From Talinum fruticosum (taxonomy: Eukaryota > Streptophyta > Magnoliopsida > Caryophyllales > Talinaceae), in the NCBI GenBank assembly GCA_021018815.1, contig JAITYX010000008.1, positions 6,260,001-6,324,000 of the forward strand: a DNA stretch of 64,000 nt. Direction: 5' to 3'. Of the stretch, positions 11,417-26,246 are shown in pieces. Numbering within the stretch: the first letter of the stretch is position 1; every line of letters begins with the position of its first letter. The notes below the pieces were generated by a model that had not been told where the DNA came from, did no database searches, and saw only the letters and a list, made by a program, of their open reading frames with translations. Both the position numbers and the translations under genes were made by a program.

Positions 11417-13571
11417 ATGGAGAGCCGAGCCGCCGGAGGAGGTGGTGGAGTACGGCGGAGGAGTAGTAACTGTTCACCATGCACAAAGGCCGATTTCCTT
11501 CCAGAAGAATCCTTCAAGAGCTGGTCCAACTACGCCACGGCTCTCAAGGAGACCCCGGCTCGGTTCATGGACCGCCTCACGGCTCGGTCCCTTGACGACA
11601 TGGAGCTAAATGCGGTCAAGGGCGAGAGCCACCACGATATGAAGAAGAATCTCACCTGGTGGGACCTCATGTGGTTCGGAATCGGGGCGTCATTGGTGCC
11701 GGGATCTTCGTCCTTACGGGCCAGGAGGCCAATGAGGATGCCGGCCCTGCTGTGGTGTTGTCGTTTGTCTTCTCCGGTATCTCCGCTATGCTCTCGGTGT
11801 TTTGTTACACTGAGTTCGCCGTAGAAATTCCTGTTGCAGGTATGTTTGTGTAGATTGTTCGTTTTAATTGCCTCTTGATTGGTTGTTTATGTTATAGTTT
11901 TCCAGGGTTATCATAAGTAAGCTTATGACAAAACTGATAATTTTAAAACCTTAACTTTTTTTCCATCTCATACTAATATTATATCGCATATTACCTATAC
12001 TCATGTTAAGGTGTTGAATGTTAAAAATAAAGAGTCGAACGTATATGTATCTGTAGAACGAAAACTGAATGAAAACAGAATACATAGTTATTTTGATTTT
12101 CAATTTTAATCCTTTGGTGCCAATTAAGTTTCCATTGATGTACAGGAGGATCATTTGCATACTTAAGGGTGGAGTTGGGAGACTTCATGGCGTTCATAGC
12201 AGCCGGAAACATACTCCTAGAGTACATAATCGGTAATGCAGCCGTGGCTCGTTCATGGACCTCATACTTTGCCACTCTCTGCAACCACCATCCTAATGAC
12301 TTTCGTATCACCGCCCACCACCTCAGCTCCAATTACAATCAGCTAGACCCGATAGCTGTGGTGGTCACCGCTGCTATTGGTGTCTTTGCTATCACGAGCA
12401 CCAAGGGCTCATCCCGCTTTAACTACATTGCCTCCATAGTCCACATTGTCATAATCCTCTTCATCATCATTGGAGGCCTTACCAAAGCAAACCCCAAAAA
12501 CTATGCCTCCTTCGCCCCTATGGGGCCCGCGGAGTCTTCCAGGCCTCTGCGGTGCTCTTCTTTGCCTATGTTGGTTTTGATGCAGTCTCAACCATGGCTG
12601 AGGAGACTAAGAACCCCGGTAGGGATATTCCAATTGGCTTGGTCGGGTCCATGCTTGTGACCACCATAGCCTATTGCTTGTTGGCTATTACACTCTGTCT
12701 TATGCAGCCTTACTCAGAAATTGACAAGGATGCTCCCTTTTCGGTGGCTTTTCAAAAAGTTGGGATGGACTGGGCAAAGTACATTGTGGCCGCTGGGGCT
12801 CTCAAGGGCATGACAACTAGCTTACTTGTCAATAGTGTGGGTCAGGCTCGTTACCTGACCCACATTTCTCGGACCCACATGATGCCCCCGTGGTTTGCCC
12901 ATGTTAATGGGCGAACTGGAACTCCTGTAAACGCAACAATTACGATGCTATTTGCAAGTGCTGTCCTAGCCCTCTTCACCGACCTCGACATTTTGGCTAA
13001 CCTCCTATCGATTTCCACATTGTTCATCTTCATGTTAGTGGCCTTGGCTCTTCTAGTACGTAGGTACTATGCCAGTGGGGCAACCACATCTAAGGACAAA
13101 AACAAGTTGATCGTCTTCCTTGTCATCATACTCAGCTCCTCAATAGCCACTGCGGCCTGCTGGGGGATTAACCCGGATCGTTGGATTGCCTATGCCGTCA
13201 CAGGGGGAACTTGGTTTGTAGCCACACTAGGGCTAGCCATATTTGTGCCCCAAGCTAGGGCCCCGAAAATATGGGGTGCGCCACTGGTGCCGTGGGTTCC
13301 ATCCGCTTCTATTTTCGTCAACATCTTCCTCCTTGGCTCAATTGATAGGGATTCATTCATAAGGTTTGGTGTCTGGACCGGAATTCTTCTGGTATATTAT
13401 TTGCTCCTCGGGTTGCACGCTTCATATGATAATGCCAAGGAGCTGCAGAAGAGTATTGCAACTGAGAACAATAGCACAGCACTGAGCAAGGTTGAAGAAG
13501 GGAAGGGTTCGTGTTCTGGAGAAGGTGCAATAGAAGTTGTTGCTAGCTGTGAAAGTGCTACTGGGAGCTAA
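11417..13571 (+). CDS. CAT1: Cationic amino-acid transporter, CAT1-like (CAT1/5/8 clade), two exons, two one-base frame breaks
   Basis: Membrane permease of the APC superfamily importing basic and other amino acids, probably at the plasma membrane for this clade. Exons 11417-11839 and 12146-13571; the intron follows VAG/GSFAYLR. The protein opens with a Gly/Arg-rich tail, then CTKADFLPEESF, then ETPARFMDRLTARS, LTWWDLMWFGIGA, CYTEFAVEIPVAG, and STMAEETKNPGRDIPIG, all hallmarks of CAT1. A C-terminal permease domain (QARAPKIWGAPLVPW) and a Ser/Glu-rich tail follow. Two frame breaks occur: one base is missing near 11684-11688 (GGGGCGTC, needed for GIGAVIGAG), and C4 at 12515-12518 should be C5 for FAPYGARGVF. 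With both restored the total is 1851 nt (616 aa), the normal length. The flanking frames are otherwise clean, so I take the gene as real and probably functional. Confidence 0.92.
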
Positions 13572-14935
13572 ATGTAATGTGTCTTGGATAAGTTGTGTAA
13601 ATGTCACCTGAGATTGGTAGCTTTTAGAAGTTGTTTCCTCTGTTTTAATTTCCTGATGGATGAATCAAGATGTAGATTTCTCTATTTAAGAGTGTAATTT
13701 TCTTTTCTACTGAGTACTGGAATTACTTCCTGATTATGGAGAAATGAATGAAGAAGATCTATGCTGGAATTGCTTCGTTGTTCATTTGTCATCAGTCAGT
13801 CATACTAATTGTATATTTGGTTGTTACCATAAAATCATTCTCGACCTGAAAATGTGATGCCATTCTGAGAAATGTCAGGGTTTATCTCAGCTGATTAAGT
13901 CACTGTATATTCGAAAGTTTGTTTATATATTTTACATTTAACTGTTAGGATCTGATGTCACATTCTGTGTTATTAGGTTGTAATCACCCTCGTGTTTTTT
14001 CTCCGATAAATAGTTGAGAATATAGTCCGAAAAGATCACTGCAAAAATGTAAAGTACAAAAAGACAGTTGCTAGTTACAACCTCAACTAAATGCAAATAA
14101 ACATTAATCCACTCGGTCACTGCCAATACAACTACTAGACTTAATTGGAAAATTTAAATGGCTAGGTTTACCAATTTTAAAATACAAAGCTAAACTTGTC
14201 TCATATTCTTAAGTTCTTCCCTAAAACTCGTAATAATACTTCTTATAGTCGGGGTTTCATCTCCTATAATCTTTGATTCAAGTAATCACCTGGTGTAAAT
14301 TTATTTTCAAAAATATTTGACAACTTATGTATAGTTACTTGTATGAAATACCAAAAAGAGGGATTTTTTTGGGGGGGAGGGGGAGGGAATAATTTACATC
14401 AAATGAAAAAGGTAAGCTACTAAAAATTGACTATCATACACAACTAAAAGAAAGCTAATCATAAAGAGATAACTAAAGGACAACAAATTTCATAATCATA
14501 TATATTTAATAGAATATTAACTCGTATTTTTAAATTGGTCTTTTGCACGATTTATAAATTATTTAAAAATATTAATTTTTATGGAAGTTAAACTTATTTG
14601 CTAGTTTGAGCCATCAAAAATTTATACACCAAAGAAAATTAAAAACCTTTGAAAACACTCACTACATATGTCGACAAAAGAAAAATGTCCGCAAAAATAA
14701 TATAATGATGAAATAAAACATAAATGAAAAAAAACATATCAATATATATTTTTAAACAGATTGATATTTTTTATCTCTTAATTTCATTCCATTAATAAAT
14801 AAAACAATTTCATAGGGCTTAGGTTTTTTTTTTTGGATAAACTGAAGGTCCAAAGGGATTAAAATAAGTTATTTTTATTTTCATTTTATGAAAGGGCTTA
14901 AAATAAGTTAATCATAGTGTAATTAAAATGAACAC
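13572..14935. other. Intergenic region after CAT
   Basis: The CAT 3' UTR is followed by AT-rich DNA with a G-rich run at about 14366-14387. Nothing resembling a gene or a complete mobile element was seen. Confidence 0.5.
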
Positions 14936-14970
14936 ATGGTAAAACAGTCTCAAATAGTGCAAACTTTACA

Positions 14971-15076
14971 GGCCCGGCCCAATAACATCGGGCAATCGGA
15001 GGCCCAAATAGCAGCGTCGAAAGCCCAGAACCCTAAAATTTCCCCTTACACAACCTCGCTTAAAACCCTAACCCTA
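14971..15076 (+). promoter_or_regulatory. Ribosomal-protein promoter: site II elements and telo-box
   Basis: Clustered GGCCCGGCCCAAT, GGCCCAAAT and AAGCCCAG (site II, GGCCCA/TGGGCY type) are followed by AACCCTAAAA and a perfect telo-box AAAACCCTAACCCTAG at 15062-15077. This combination is typical of plant cytosolic ribosomal-protein genes, bound by TCP and Pur-alpha-type factors in the literature. A leader intron probably ends at TTTGGCAG about 20 bp before the ATG. Confidence 0.8.
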
Positions 15077-15291
15077 GCTTTCTCATTTATCTCTCCAGAT
15101 TTCAGCCGCGCAAGCTCTCACTGCTCTCTGCCCCCATTCCACCCTCTTCACTGGTACCTTCGTTCTCCCTCCCTCTTTCTCTCCCTCCCATTCTTCCCCT
15201 ACCCCCATTATTATTTCTTCTGGGTTTTCTCTGTTCTTCGTAGATTGATACTTACGTTTGTGGGTTTGGCAGATTTTCGAGGAGAGAGAAA

Positions 15292-16840
<1,549 letters not shown>

Positions 16841-17275
16841 ACCTTTAGTAGAGGAACCCTTTGTTTCATGCTGGTGTTTACTTGAGACTTTTATCTTTTT
16901 GCTCTGCTCTAGATGGTATATGTGCTTGACATTTTGTGACTCGAGAGATTTTTTGAGAAGTAATTTTGGTTATTGTTTAAAACAGTCATCAAGCTGCTTT
17001 GCCTGCCTTAAATATTTGGCCCGTCAAGTGCAAATTATACATTGAAGAATTCCCAGCTTCCTTTTTGAAGTATTATCATTACCAGTTTACCAGTTGTAGT
17101 GTATGCATTCAATCTTCTTCGGCATCCTTGAATAGAGACATATCCTGTTAGGTAATGACCTATTCTTGCTGAATTGTTCCATGGCTTTTAGTGTAATCCC
17201 CAAATAGCCCAAGCAATAGTTTTGGTTGCTCCACGCTTGGTGATTTCAGGAGTGGGAAACCAAATGTTTTAGCAG
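16841..17275. other. RPL22 3' UTR and downstream flank
   Basis: T-rich transcribed-looking flank after the stop codon at 16838-16840. No coding potential. Confidence 0.5.
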
Positions 17276-17278
17276 GCT

Positions 17279-17396
17279 GCTAGAGTGCTGCTGAGATAAT
17301 TGGTTCCTAGCTTATGTTGCCGAACTCGATATACCCCGCTAGAATGCTACTGAGATCTTTCGGTTTTTAGCTTATGTTACCCAACTCGAAATACCT
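17279..17396. repeat. Tandem duplication, two copies of 59 bp
   Basis: Units 17279-17337 and 17338-17396 share GCTAGA-TGCT-CTGAGAT, TAGCTTATGTT and CCAACTCGA-like words in order. It lies downstream of RPL22 and has no evident function. Confidence 0.8.
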
Positions 17397-20300
17397 ACAT
17401 TTTGTAGTCAATTCCGAACATTGTATTTAAGCGGCTCAAGTCGAAGGTTTGCTAACAAGTCATCGGAGAGGGAAAGGAAATCAATCCTAATCTGAATGCC
17501 ATAAATTTGTTTCAGTTCTTAGTTTTTGATAGAAATGGCCCGATCTTTCAATACTCGAAAGACATGTTCATTAAGTCAATTATGATTTGGCAGATTTGAA
17601 CTTCTGCAAAATTTGTGAACAGGGTTAATGATAAACTGAGTAGTAGCTTTTCGATATCAATGTGCACTTGTTGCGATGGGGGCAAGGTACATAGCAGAAC
17701 CGACATCGTCATCTTCATCCCTTGGATCTTTTCTCATCCTCACCATTGCCGATTATCATCCTCATGGGGGCACCAATCCCCTATAAATCGTAACATTACA
17801 GTGGGCAAGTAAAAAGTCGAGATTTTAAGAGGGTCGAACTTTTAAACTCGAGTAATCCATGACTAATTGCATCCTTAAGCTTACAATTGCAAGGCGAATG
17901 TTGACTTACCCAATCCTACTCCACATCCATCCATGGCTACCTCATAAGTTTTGGGATGATGAAGAATGGATTCATGTCCTTGGTTGGAAGAAGCAGGACT
18001 TAGAAATAGTGAAGTGAGTAGACGGTAATGAAAGGGATGCCCCAACTACAAATTAACATGTAGAGTTGGATGGATTAGAACTAAAGCTGCCTGTACTTTG
18101 CTTTAGGTTGGTATTTATTGTAATTGACAACTCTCCAAATCTCTTTCTTTCTGTCCTGCTCTTGTTCTTAGGCTTAATGCCCAGATGCATGTATCTATAA
18201 ATTTTATGTGGGAGTGGGACATAACATTTTCTATTTTTCCAAAATTTTGTATCTCTTCTTGTACTAAAATTTGTTAGATTCGTGTTGATTTTTTGGTCGG
18301 CAATACTGTGTACTTTGAGGTTTCATCAGGATTAATCCTTATTTTAAAAGTAGCTCCCATTACTTCTAACTCAATTTTTTATGATATAGCGATACAGGAG
18401 TTTAAGTTCGGTATTATTAAGAGTCCATATTGTACTCCTCCCCTGCCATATCATAAGAAAGAACGAGTTCCGTCACCTTTAATTTAATTGTGATATATTA
18501 ACAGTAAACAGTATCAAAGTATGACGAAATGATAGAAATTATTTTTAAAGTACATGTTAATTTCGACCAATTTAATATACAGATTAAAAAAAAAACCTTT
18601 TTTGGAGGATAATTGGTTAGATTATATTATAAGGTATATTTTAAGTCATATAGCTTTCTATGTGTAGTGGGTTTGACAACTAATTTTCAAAAACAATTAC
18701 TATACATTTGAGAGGCTTTGGTCAAATTTCTAATTATTTTCTTAACTTGTCATGTGCTTATTTTGATTTTTTTAAAATGTGTTTTGTCGTTCTCCTATTT
18801 ATTTTCTTGGGTTTTCTCATTCATTTTCCTTTTCTATGTTTCTGACATTTTATGATATTGACTTATATTTAATTATTGAAGGGGAGAAAAACTCAACTCC
18901 CTAATGAACAACTTGTGGAAAACTTATTCTTTGCCCTTATGATTAACTAGGATCAATTAAATCAATACATATATACATCCAAGTTAGATTAAGAATGATT
19001 TTCTTAATTATTCACATTAATTTTGATTTACACGCAATACATGTAAGAGTAAATTAATCTAATATGTAAATTTTATGTAAGACAAAGTAAAATAAATTAA
19101 TCGTCCTAAATTACATTTGAAAATCGAAATCATATATAAGTGGATGCTATTTTAGAGAAAACAGAAATTATACAGCCATAAAATGGTATTGAATTTATAT
19201 ATAACATAGATATATATAGTCACCGCATTTCTTTCGACCCCATTTAATTTTAATTCAATAAAGCGTATTTAACAAAGCGGGCCTATGAATGAGAATGGAG
19301 AAAACTCTTGAAAACTTCATAGTTTCATTGCCTCTAGGAAGAGAAGCCAATTGAGGCATTACTAAATTCGAATAAAAACAGTTGTTACTTGTTAGGGATT
19401 GAGTCAATCCTTCTTAAGTTTTTTAGATAAAGTAAACGTTTTTGTTTAGTTGAGATTCTCTACCGTTGAACAGAGATTACAATCAGAAGATTTTTTCACC
19501 ACTAATAATATAGTTATTTTATCTTCGGTTGTAAATATTTGAATAACTTAAATTCTTAACCGTGATATGGATAAATTATAAAATTACGGGTTTCTTCCTA
19601 TAAATACGGTCCAAATCCGAATAAATGATGACTTGACAAGCACAGTGGCACATATCCCGTCTCTCTCATAACTCAGAGTAGCCTATGGGTGGTTGTGGTG
19701 GTGGTGATGGTGGGACTTTGAATTTATGTAGATGGACGTTGTGGTTTTGTCGATGGTACAACTGGCATGGATTATCTGAGGTGCACCGTGACATGGTATT
19801 TTTGTCGATGGGCTAAGGCTTTGTTTTGGACCATTTTGGGCTTCTCCTAGCCACTTTTGTTCCTCCATTGTCTTCCCCCACTCTGATGGGCCATCCGAGG
19901 ACCACCTGTTCCTCACTTTCACCACCACCTCAGTGTCTCTCCTTTTACAATTTCTTAAATGTTTTTAGGACCATATACTCCTACGAGAGAAAGAGAGATT
20001 ATGTTCCCAAAATTCTCCATATTTTTCCGTTCGTCTAATTATTTGTTAACGTATGATGAGGAGTAAATATTTTCGAGATATATATAAGACGTTTTGCTCT
20101 CTTCTTTTCTTTTCTCCCTTCAAAAGGGGAGGAGGAGGGGAGGGGGAGGGGGGATCAACTTTTCTTGTACCTTTTATCCATTTCATCTAAGCATTCAACG
20201 ATAATAGTTAACTGTTTACTACTTCTTACCGCTTACAATGAATTTCTTAATGCTCGTTATCTCGTACTTACCGCTAAATCTTACTATTCATTACCGTTAA

Positions 20301-22600
20301 CTTTTTAATACAGTTAAAATAAATGTATATGTTGAATCCAAAAGTTTATACAAGATTACAAAAATTGAATGTAGAGTAAGATGTCCTATTCAAATTGCAT
20401 CCTAATACAGTCCCCTCCCCGGAGTCTTTAATGAACGCAACAATACTAATCCATATACAAATTTTTAACTTGAATGATATGAACTTATATCTAAACTAAA
20501 ATTTAAAATAAGTTGAATCCATTTTCTATAAGGTTACTATCTAAGAGGTAAATTCATTGAAGTAGTTGACAATAATATGCTTGACTGTGAAATCAATTGA
20601 AGTCCGATTTAAACAAATCCATTTCTCATATCAAAATCTAAATCGGATGCAATACTTAAAAGATATATGATTAGAAGAAACCTTAAAAATAAAAACAAGA
20701 AAAAGGAAAAATGACATGAATTTACAAAACCCAAAAGTAGTGGGTGAAGTGGAAAGTAGTAGTAGAGAGGGAACAACATAAACTACACAAAGTCCTCCAA
20801 AGAGGGAGCACCCAGAAAAAGCTTAAACCCTAAACCCCAAACCCAAATGCAATAGTTTATTGTTATCTTTGATGGCCCCCTTTTTCTTTTGCATTAGTCA
20901 AATCAAGATGCACACCCAACGTGGGCATCTTTAGGGCAAGTTAACACATCCAATCCATAAAATTTGACTCATAAAAACCAACCCCAACTGCCAAATCTCC
21001 ACTGAAAAGGATAAGAATTGATATCTTTCTGGCCTCTTAAAAAAGGGGTTTTCCTCACTTTTTCACTTTTTCAAGTACCATAAACACAACATTACATTAT
21101 GCAATAGCCATAAGTGAAAAAGACAAGGGAAGGGCTGGGGGGCCAACCATTATGAGAGCAACTATTGGCCCCTACTATTTCTACAGTTTTTGCCCTAATG
21201 CTGTTTCAAATTGAGGATTACATATAATCTTTTGGATATTAGTGTACTACATCTATATGCATTCTTAAGGCCGTGTCTTTTTCAGAACTTATTTCCGTCG
21301 ACATAAATAAGGGATGAGAAGAGTTTCGTAATGCAGCAATGAGGAATAGTAGCAAACAGTAAGAAGATGAAAAACAGTTGTGTAAAGCAACAATAAGAAA
21401 TAATAATAAGCCATGACATAGATAATCCTTAATTACGATAGTTTTTTAATGTTAAAAAAGAGGTCGTTAAATAATTGAAAAATAAACTTTTTATAAATAC
21501 ATATGAAATGAAAAATGTAATATAAAGGGATAGAAGTTTTATGCAAATTGCAGTCAAGCACGTACAGGTCCATGGATGCTTATGCAAGATGGATATTTTA
21601 ATTTACTGATAATCAAACTAGCCGTTGGTCGTACAATTTGGTAATTTTGTTGTCTTTTTTTTTTCTCTAAATTTCCCCCTCGATAACTTCTTTCATGCAT
21701 GAGGTTGGAGAAGAAACAGAAAAAAGGGTCCAATTAGTAGGAATGGAAATCAATAATTCTGTATGTCCATCATTCATCATCACCAAATTGATACTCTCCA
21801 TTCCATTCCATTCCATGCATAAACATACCAGAAAAACCAGGAGGATGACAATGAATCCTCATAAATGTTGGTTTCTTCTTTTGCACTGCCATTTCTATCA
21901 GATCTACAACAGTCCATGTACAGATATGGAAACATATGGATCTCAATAGTCATTGTTTTCTAACATTGTTACTAGTTTGACATTGCCATTTCTGAAAGAA
22001 GATCAAGGCTGATATTTCTCGGTTGTAAAAATAAGACTGCTTACATTCGAGTTTTTTTTTCCAAATTTTATTGTAAAATGAGATCCACACCAGGTGGTGT
22101 TGTATATTATGAAACCGACATGGGATTCCTTTGGAGCCATGAACATCCATTTACCGCGTCTTTCTATTTGTAATATCATTGGTATCATTGATAACCGCCA
22201 ACATAAGACACTCAGTTCGAGCCATGGTCAAAAGTTCGAAAGGAATCACACACACTTGATCCATCAGAGCAGAAAATTTACATAATGAACTAAACAGAGC
22301 TTTGAAATCATCAAGTATGAATATATTTCCGTTAACATCTTTATAATTATGGAACCCTGATAATCTGCCCATGAATTTCATTGCCTCATCCCAGAAGAAG
22401 ATGAAGATCTTCATGAAAATGTTGCTTGTGCAATAAACACAGATCCTCCACTAATATCATCATCATCATATAAACTCGAGAGAGATACAGAATCAACAAA
22501 CTATACTCGATCTCATATTAAGCATCTACAAACATCAAACAAACTAACAAATTGGGTTCCAAAAATACAGCAAAATCAGACCATCTGAAAATCTTTCCCT
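17397..22600. other. Long intergenic region without recognised genes
   Basis: About 5 kb of AT-rich DNA. Short ORFs at 18293-18487, 19683-20038 and 21695-21949 show no family signature and are low-complexity or composition-driven. A telomere-like AAACCCTAAACCCCAAACCC lies at 20825-20844. A G-rich homopurine run lies at about 20125-20153. No RNA gene was found by eye. Confidence 0.5.
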
Positions 22601-22881
22601 ATACTACTCACAGATTCACCCATGATTGATTGATTGACCATCATCGTCATCATCATCATTCTCCCACAACTGGGCATCCTATCAAAATCAAAAGACCAAC
22701 AAATTAGAAAGAACCAATCAAAATGTTATTCTCAGAAATATGAAGGGAAGATGATTGGGAAGGTGGGTGGGGAAGAGAGGACAGGGGAGGAGGAGAGAGA
22801 AAATGGGCAATTCAACAAACAGCCATGTTAGTCAAACTGGTAGCAACAGCAGAATCAGAAGAAGCAATTTAAGGAAGTATC

Positions 22882-24165
22882 TTAACCTCTAACTGCAAGC
22901 AAAGAAGGAATGGCAGCCAAATTGGGAGCTGCTGTGCTTGTATTGCTGCTGGTATTATTAGCAGAAACCACAATCTCTCTCCTCCCATCTTTGCTGATTG
23001 TGGTTGAAGTCGTCGTTGTCTTCCCAAACGCTCTTCTCGGGCTGGCAAAGGCCCATGCCCAGTTCCTATTCCGCCCGTTCACCATCGGCCCGGGACCGGG
23101 AGTGGTGGCCCTCCCATTGCCGTCCTCCGCCGAGGAGACCCATGAAGAAGAGGACGAGGAGGAGGTGATGACGAACCCACCAAAGAGTCCGCCACAGGGG
23201 ACTCGCCCCTTTATGGCGTCTCCGGCGGCGCGTGCAGCGGAGGTGGAGCGTCTCCCCTCGCGCTGAGACTCCACGCGCCGGAGCGTGCAGTCCCCAAATC
23301 CGGTGGAGATCCGCTCGAAGAAGTCTCCGGAGAAGCTCCGACTTCCACACCCCACAGATCTGGATCTCGACACCTTCCTCCCAAACGACGTCGCGTTGCT
23401 TCCGGAGCTGTTGGGGCTACTATCAGCTTCGTCGACCACGACAACCACCGCCTGCTGCTGCTGCGGCTGCTCCACCCTACTCGCCACCGCCGTCGCTGTC
23501 TCCGCCGCCGCAACCGCCGGGCCCGGAGTTGACTTGGGTTCCCGAGAAGATTTTTCAGGCTTTCTGTTGGAGAGATGCAGGAAAGACCAAAACCCCCTCC
23601 TGCGAGGGCTTAAATCATGAGAATCAGCGGATAAATACCGGCCAGATCGAGGGGTAGCAGTGGATTTGCTCCTCTTGAGGACCACATTTTCACCCAAGGA
23701 AGAAGAAGAAGCAATCATAGCCTTTTTGTTCTTCTTTTGATGAGTGAGAAGAAAAGGTATCCGGGCCCTCCTATTCGACCCATTCACTTTACACCCCTCC
23801 TGATGATGACGAAACCCACCATTGCTGACGTCCCCATTGGAGGCGGAGGACAGAGAAAGCGACAGCGAGCCCGACGCGGCAGCAGGAGCCGTGGAGGAAG
23901 CTGCGGCGGCGGCGGAGCAGGGAGTGAGGCGGAGAGTGGGGAGTTCAGATCTGAAGGAAGGAGAAGACGAAGAGGTGGAGGAGCGGATGAAGGAGGAGGA
24001 AGAAGAGGAGACGAGCTTCCCAAGCTTCTCTTGGAGGCAGAAGGCGCAGATCCCACCAGGGGAGTTGTTCCTGTAAGGGTGGTCGCTGCATTGCATACCA
24101 TCGCTGCCCATGTCGTCAGCCACGGCCACCACGGCTCCGCCGGCTCCGGCGCCGTCGATTCCCAT
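22882..24165 (-). CDS. Plant-specific Ser-rich protein with OCTOPUS/DUF740-like Cys/His motif; function unknown
   Basis: Single-exon 427-aa ORF with unbroken frame, much GC-richer than its surroundings. The N-terminus carries C26-x2-H29-P-x9-C40-x2-C43-L-x-E-K-L, resembling the N-terminal C-x2-HP...C-x2-CL-x-E-R/K-L motif of OCTOPUS-type (DUF740) membrane-associated proteins; it could bind zinc. The rest is mostly disordered: Ser and Ala runs, a QQQQ tract, a basic NRKPEKSSREPK segment, and conserved-looking blocks RRGFWSFLHLSNRK, KVSRSRSVGCGSRSFSGDFF and ERISTGFGDCTLRRVESQRE. The last two blocks look like family signatures and possible phosphorylation sites. No signal peptide or transmembrane helix is seen. 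The ATG at 24165 is the first in frame and precedes the conserved motif. A GA-rich leader lies upstream. I cannot assign a biochemical role. Confidence 0.8.
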   Translation of the reverse strand: MGIDGAGAGGAVVAVADDMGSDGMQCSDHPYRNNSPGGICAFCLQEKLGKLVSSSSSSFIRSSTSSSSPSFRSELPTLRLTPCSAAAAASSTAPAAASGSLSLSLSSASNGDVSNGGFRHHQEGCKVNGSNRRARIPFLLTHQKKNKKAMIASSSSLGENVVLKRSKSTATPRSGRYLSADSHDLSPRRRGFWSFLHLSNRKPEKSSREPKSTPGPAVAAAETATAVASRVEQPQQQQAVVVVVDEADSSPNSSGSNATSFGRKVSRSRSVGCGSRSFSGDFFERISTGFGDCTLRRVESQREGRRSTSAARAAGDAIKGRVPCGGLFGGFVITSSSSSSSWVSSAEDGNGRATTPGPGPMVNGRNRNWAWAFASPRRAFGKTTTTSTTISKDGRREIVVSANNTSSNTSTAAPNLAAIPSLLAVRG

Positions 24166-24235
24166 TTGGGGTTGTTCTGTAATCAGCTGGAAGTTCTGTA
24201 AAATGAATGAATGCTTTGACGAAGACAGACAGGGA

Positions 24236-24320
24236 GAGAGAGAGAGAGAGGACGGGGAGTGAGCAGAGGAGGAGTGGGGAGGAGAGGAGGCTATGGAGGA
24301 AGGAGAGAGAGAGAGAGAGT
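24236..24320. repeat. GA-rich tract in the leader of the Cys/His-motif gene
   Basis: Runs of GAGAGA at 24236-24250 and 24306-24320 lie just upstream of the ATG at 24165; on the transcribed strand they read CT. They probably mark the 5' UTR/core promoter. Confidence 0.6.
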
Positions 24321-24399
24321 GCAGAGAAGCACGTGGAAGACTGACCTAAATAGTAGTGATGTATTAAAGGAGGAGGGTGGAAGAAGACAAAAGAAAATT

Positions 24400-26240
24400 G
24401 CCTCTAATTTTATAATTTTCAGAGAAACACCTCAATGGCCCCCTTCCACTTCCTCCTCCCAACCTTCTTTATCACATCCCTCTGAACTCTCAATTTTATC
24501 GACATTTTTTTATCTATTTAAAATAATTGGTAAAATTAATTATTATTAAAATAAATAATAATTATATTATTATTAGATAAAATAAATTAAAACAATTAGT
24601 TATTATAGTTAAAATAAGTTGAAATGAACTAAAAATTACTATAAAATTTGATATAAATACTATTTTAAACAAGCCTATAATATATCGATAAATTATTAGT
24701 ATAATCCAAAATATGTTTGCATATAAAAATAATCGATGTATTACAATGTTGAGTCGAAAAATATAGAACTTACAAGATTAATTATAGATATATTTTTTGG
24801 GGGTGCTTAAGTTGTACTATATGATAACGTGGGTGAAAGGGGGTGGGAATGAGTTGGTAAGTAAATATCACATGCATGTAGATCGATTAGGCTAAAAATG
24901 TGTGGGGTTGAGTTGGAAATGGAAATTAAAGCATGGTCAAGTCAAATCTCAAACCCATTTTTTAAAAAAGAAAAAAAAAGGGCCCAAAGATGCACCTTGA
25001 GAAAGAATGCAACGGCCGTTGATGGAACGCATATAGTGGATCTCAATGGGAATTGATAATGCTATTTTGTTCTCATCCTAGAAAAAACTAAAAAGTGCTC
25101 CATTAGGCCATTGTTTTAAAGGGACCGCCCCTATCCGGTAGTTAGCGCTGACAAAAATTTAAATTGGGATAGACGGAATTTTTTATCCAATACTCGTATT
25201 TTTAGGTTAGACAAATTTTACGTCGGACGAATTCGGATAATCGAATTTGAGGAAATTTTATGAGTGTTGTTGTGATTGGAAGAAGGTAGGGAGGAGAGAG
25301 AAAGTAGGGACTTCAATTTATTTAGAAACACTATGTGGGCATATGAGCTCCTATCGCTTTGTCAGATCACAATTCACACCTTCCCTCTCCGTTTGGCCTT
25401 GGCTTGGCTTCCGCTTCTGTCATTTGTTTTGATTTGGATTGTATTTTGTGTCTTTGGGTGCATTTTTCGTTGGATTCCCTTCTACACCCTAAACTACTTT
25501 TTAGGGGTATCTTCTTTGCCTCCCTCTCCTATTTTCTTTCATTTCAATTTAGATTTTAGACTTTGTAGAGCCATAATGTTGTACCTATTTTATGATATTT
25601 TGGTGGCTTTGCTGTTGCCCTGGAAATTAACTGAAAACCCTACCACATAGCATCTAAATAGAGGCGGCGGTAAACCCCAACAAGAAAAAGAAAAAGACAG
25701 AAAGGACGGGAAATATAGATCTAAAAATCACATAAAAAACTCTAGATACCACATTTGATTTTCGGGACGTACTACTGCCGTCGGTGACACCATTGACAGT
25801 TTTAGCTAGTGTTGTTGACCTGACCATAACAATCTATGATAACTACAAGGTGGTCAAAATTCGATCCTCGAACATAAAAACACACTAGGGATAATATAAG
25901 TTGATTCGAATGATTCCATACCGTTATCTTGAATTTTTGAATCAATAAAATCTACGTTAAAAAGAGTTTTTCCTTTTATAAGCCAAAACTAGTAAACTCA
26001 CATTGACTTGTGAATCAAATACCCAAAAAGAATATGCTTAATAGTATTAAGAAATTAGAGACATCTTTAGTCATTGAGTTTTTTTTTTTCCAAAAAGCCC
26101 ATTAATCTGAACATTTAAACGCAAGTAAGTTTCCATATACCCACCTACCAATGGTTAGTTTTCTTCAGTTTTATTTGCCTACAGTTTACCCAAAATACAA
26201 AAAGAAGAATGGTCCATAGGCAACTAACTGAACAAGCAAA
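24400..26240. other. Intergenic AT-rich DNA
   Basis: About 24530-24690 is an AT-rich tract with GTTAAAATAAGTTGAAATGAACT-like words resembling 5690-5890, perhaps an old MITE. The 124-codon frame at 25276-25650 is hydrophobic but matches no known family and is probably chance. No other gene is seen. Confidence 0.45.
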
Positions 26241-26246
26241 TCACCA

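Noticed and set aside
20825..20844. Interstitial telomere repeat
   Set aside because: Only about three imperfect AAACCCT-like units; within the range of ordinary telo-box motifs.
23737..24201. Long plus-strand frames over the Ser-rich gene
   Set aside because: They are Gly/Arg-rich shadows of the GC-rich minus-strand CDS, which has conserved motifs.
25276..25650. 124-codon hydrophobic frame on the plus strand
   Set aside because: Composition follows the T-rich DNA, there are no family motifs, and two other frames are open over the same region; treated as chance.
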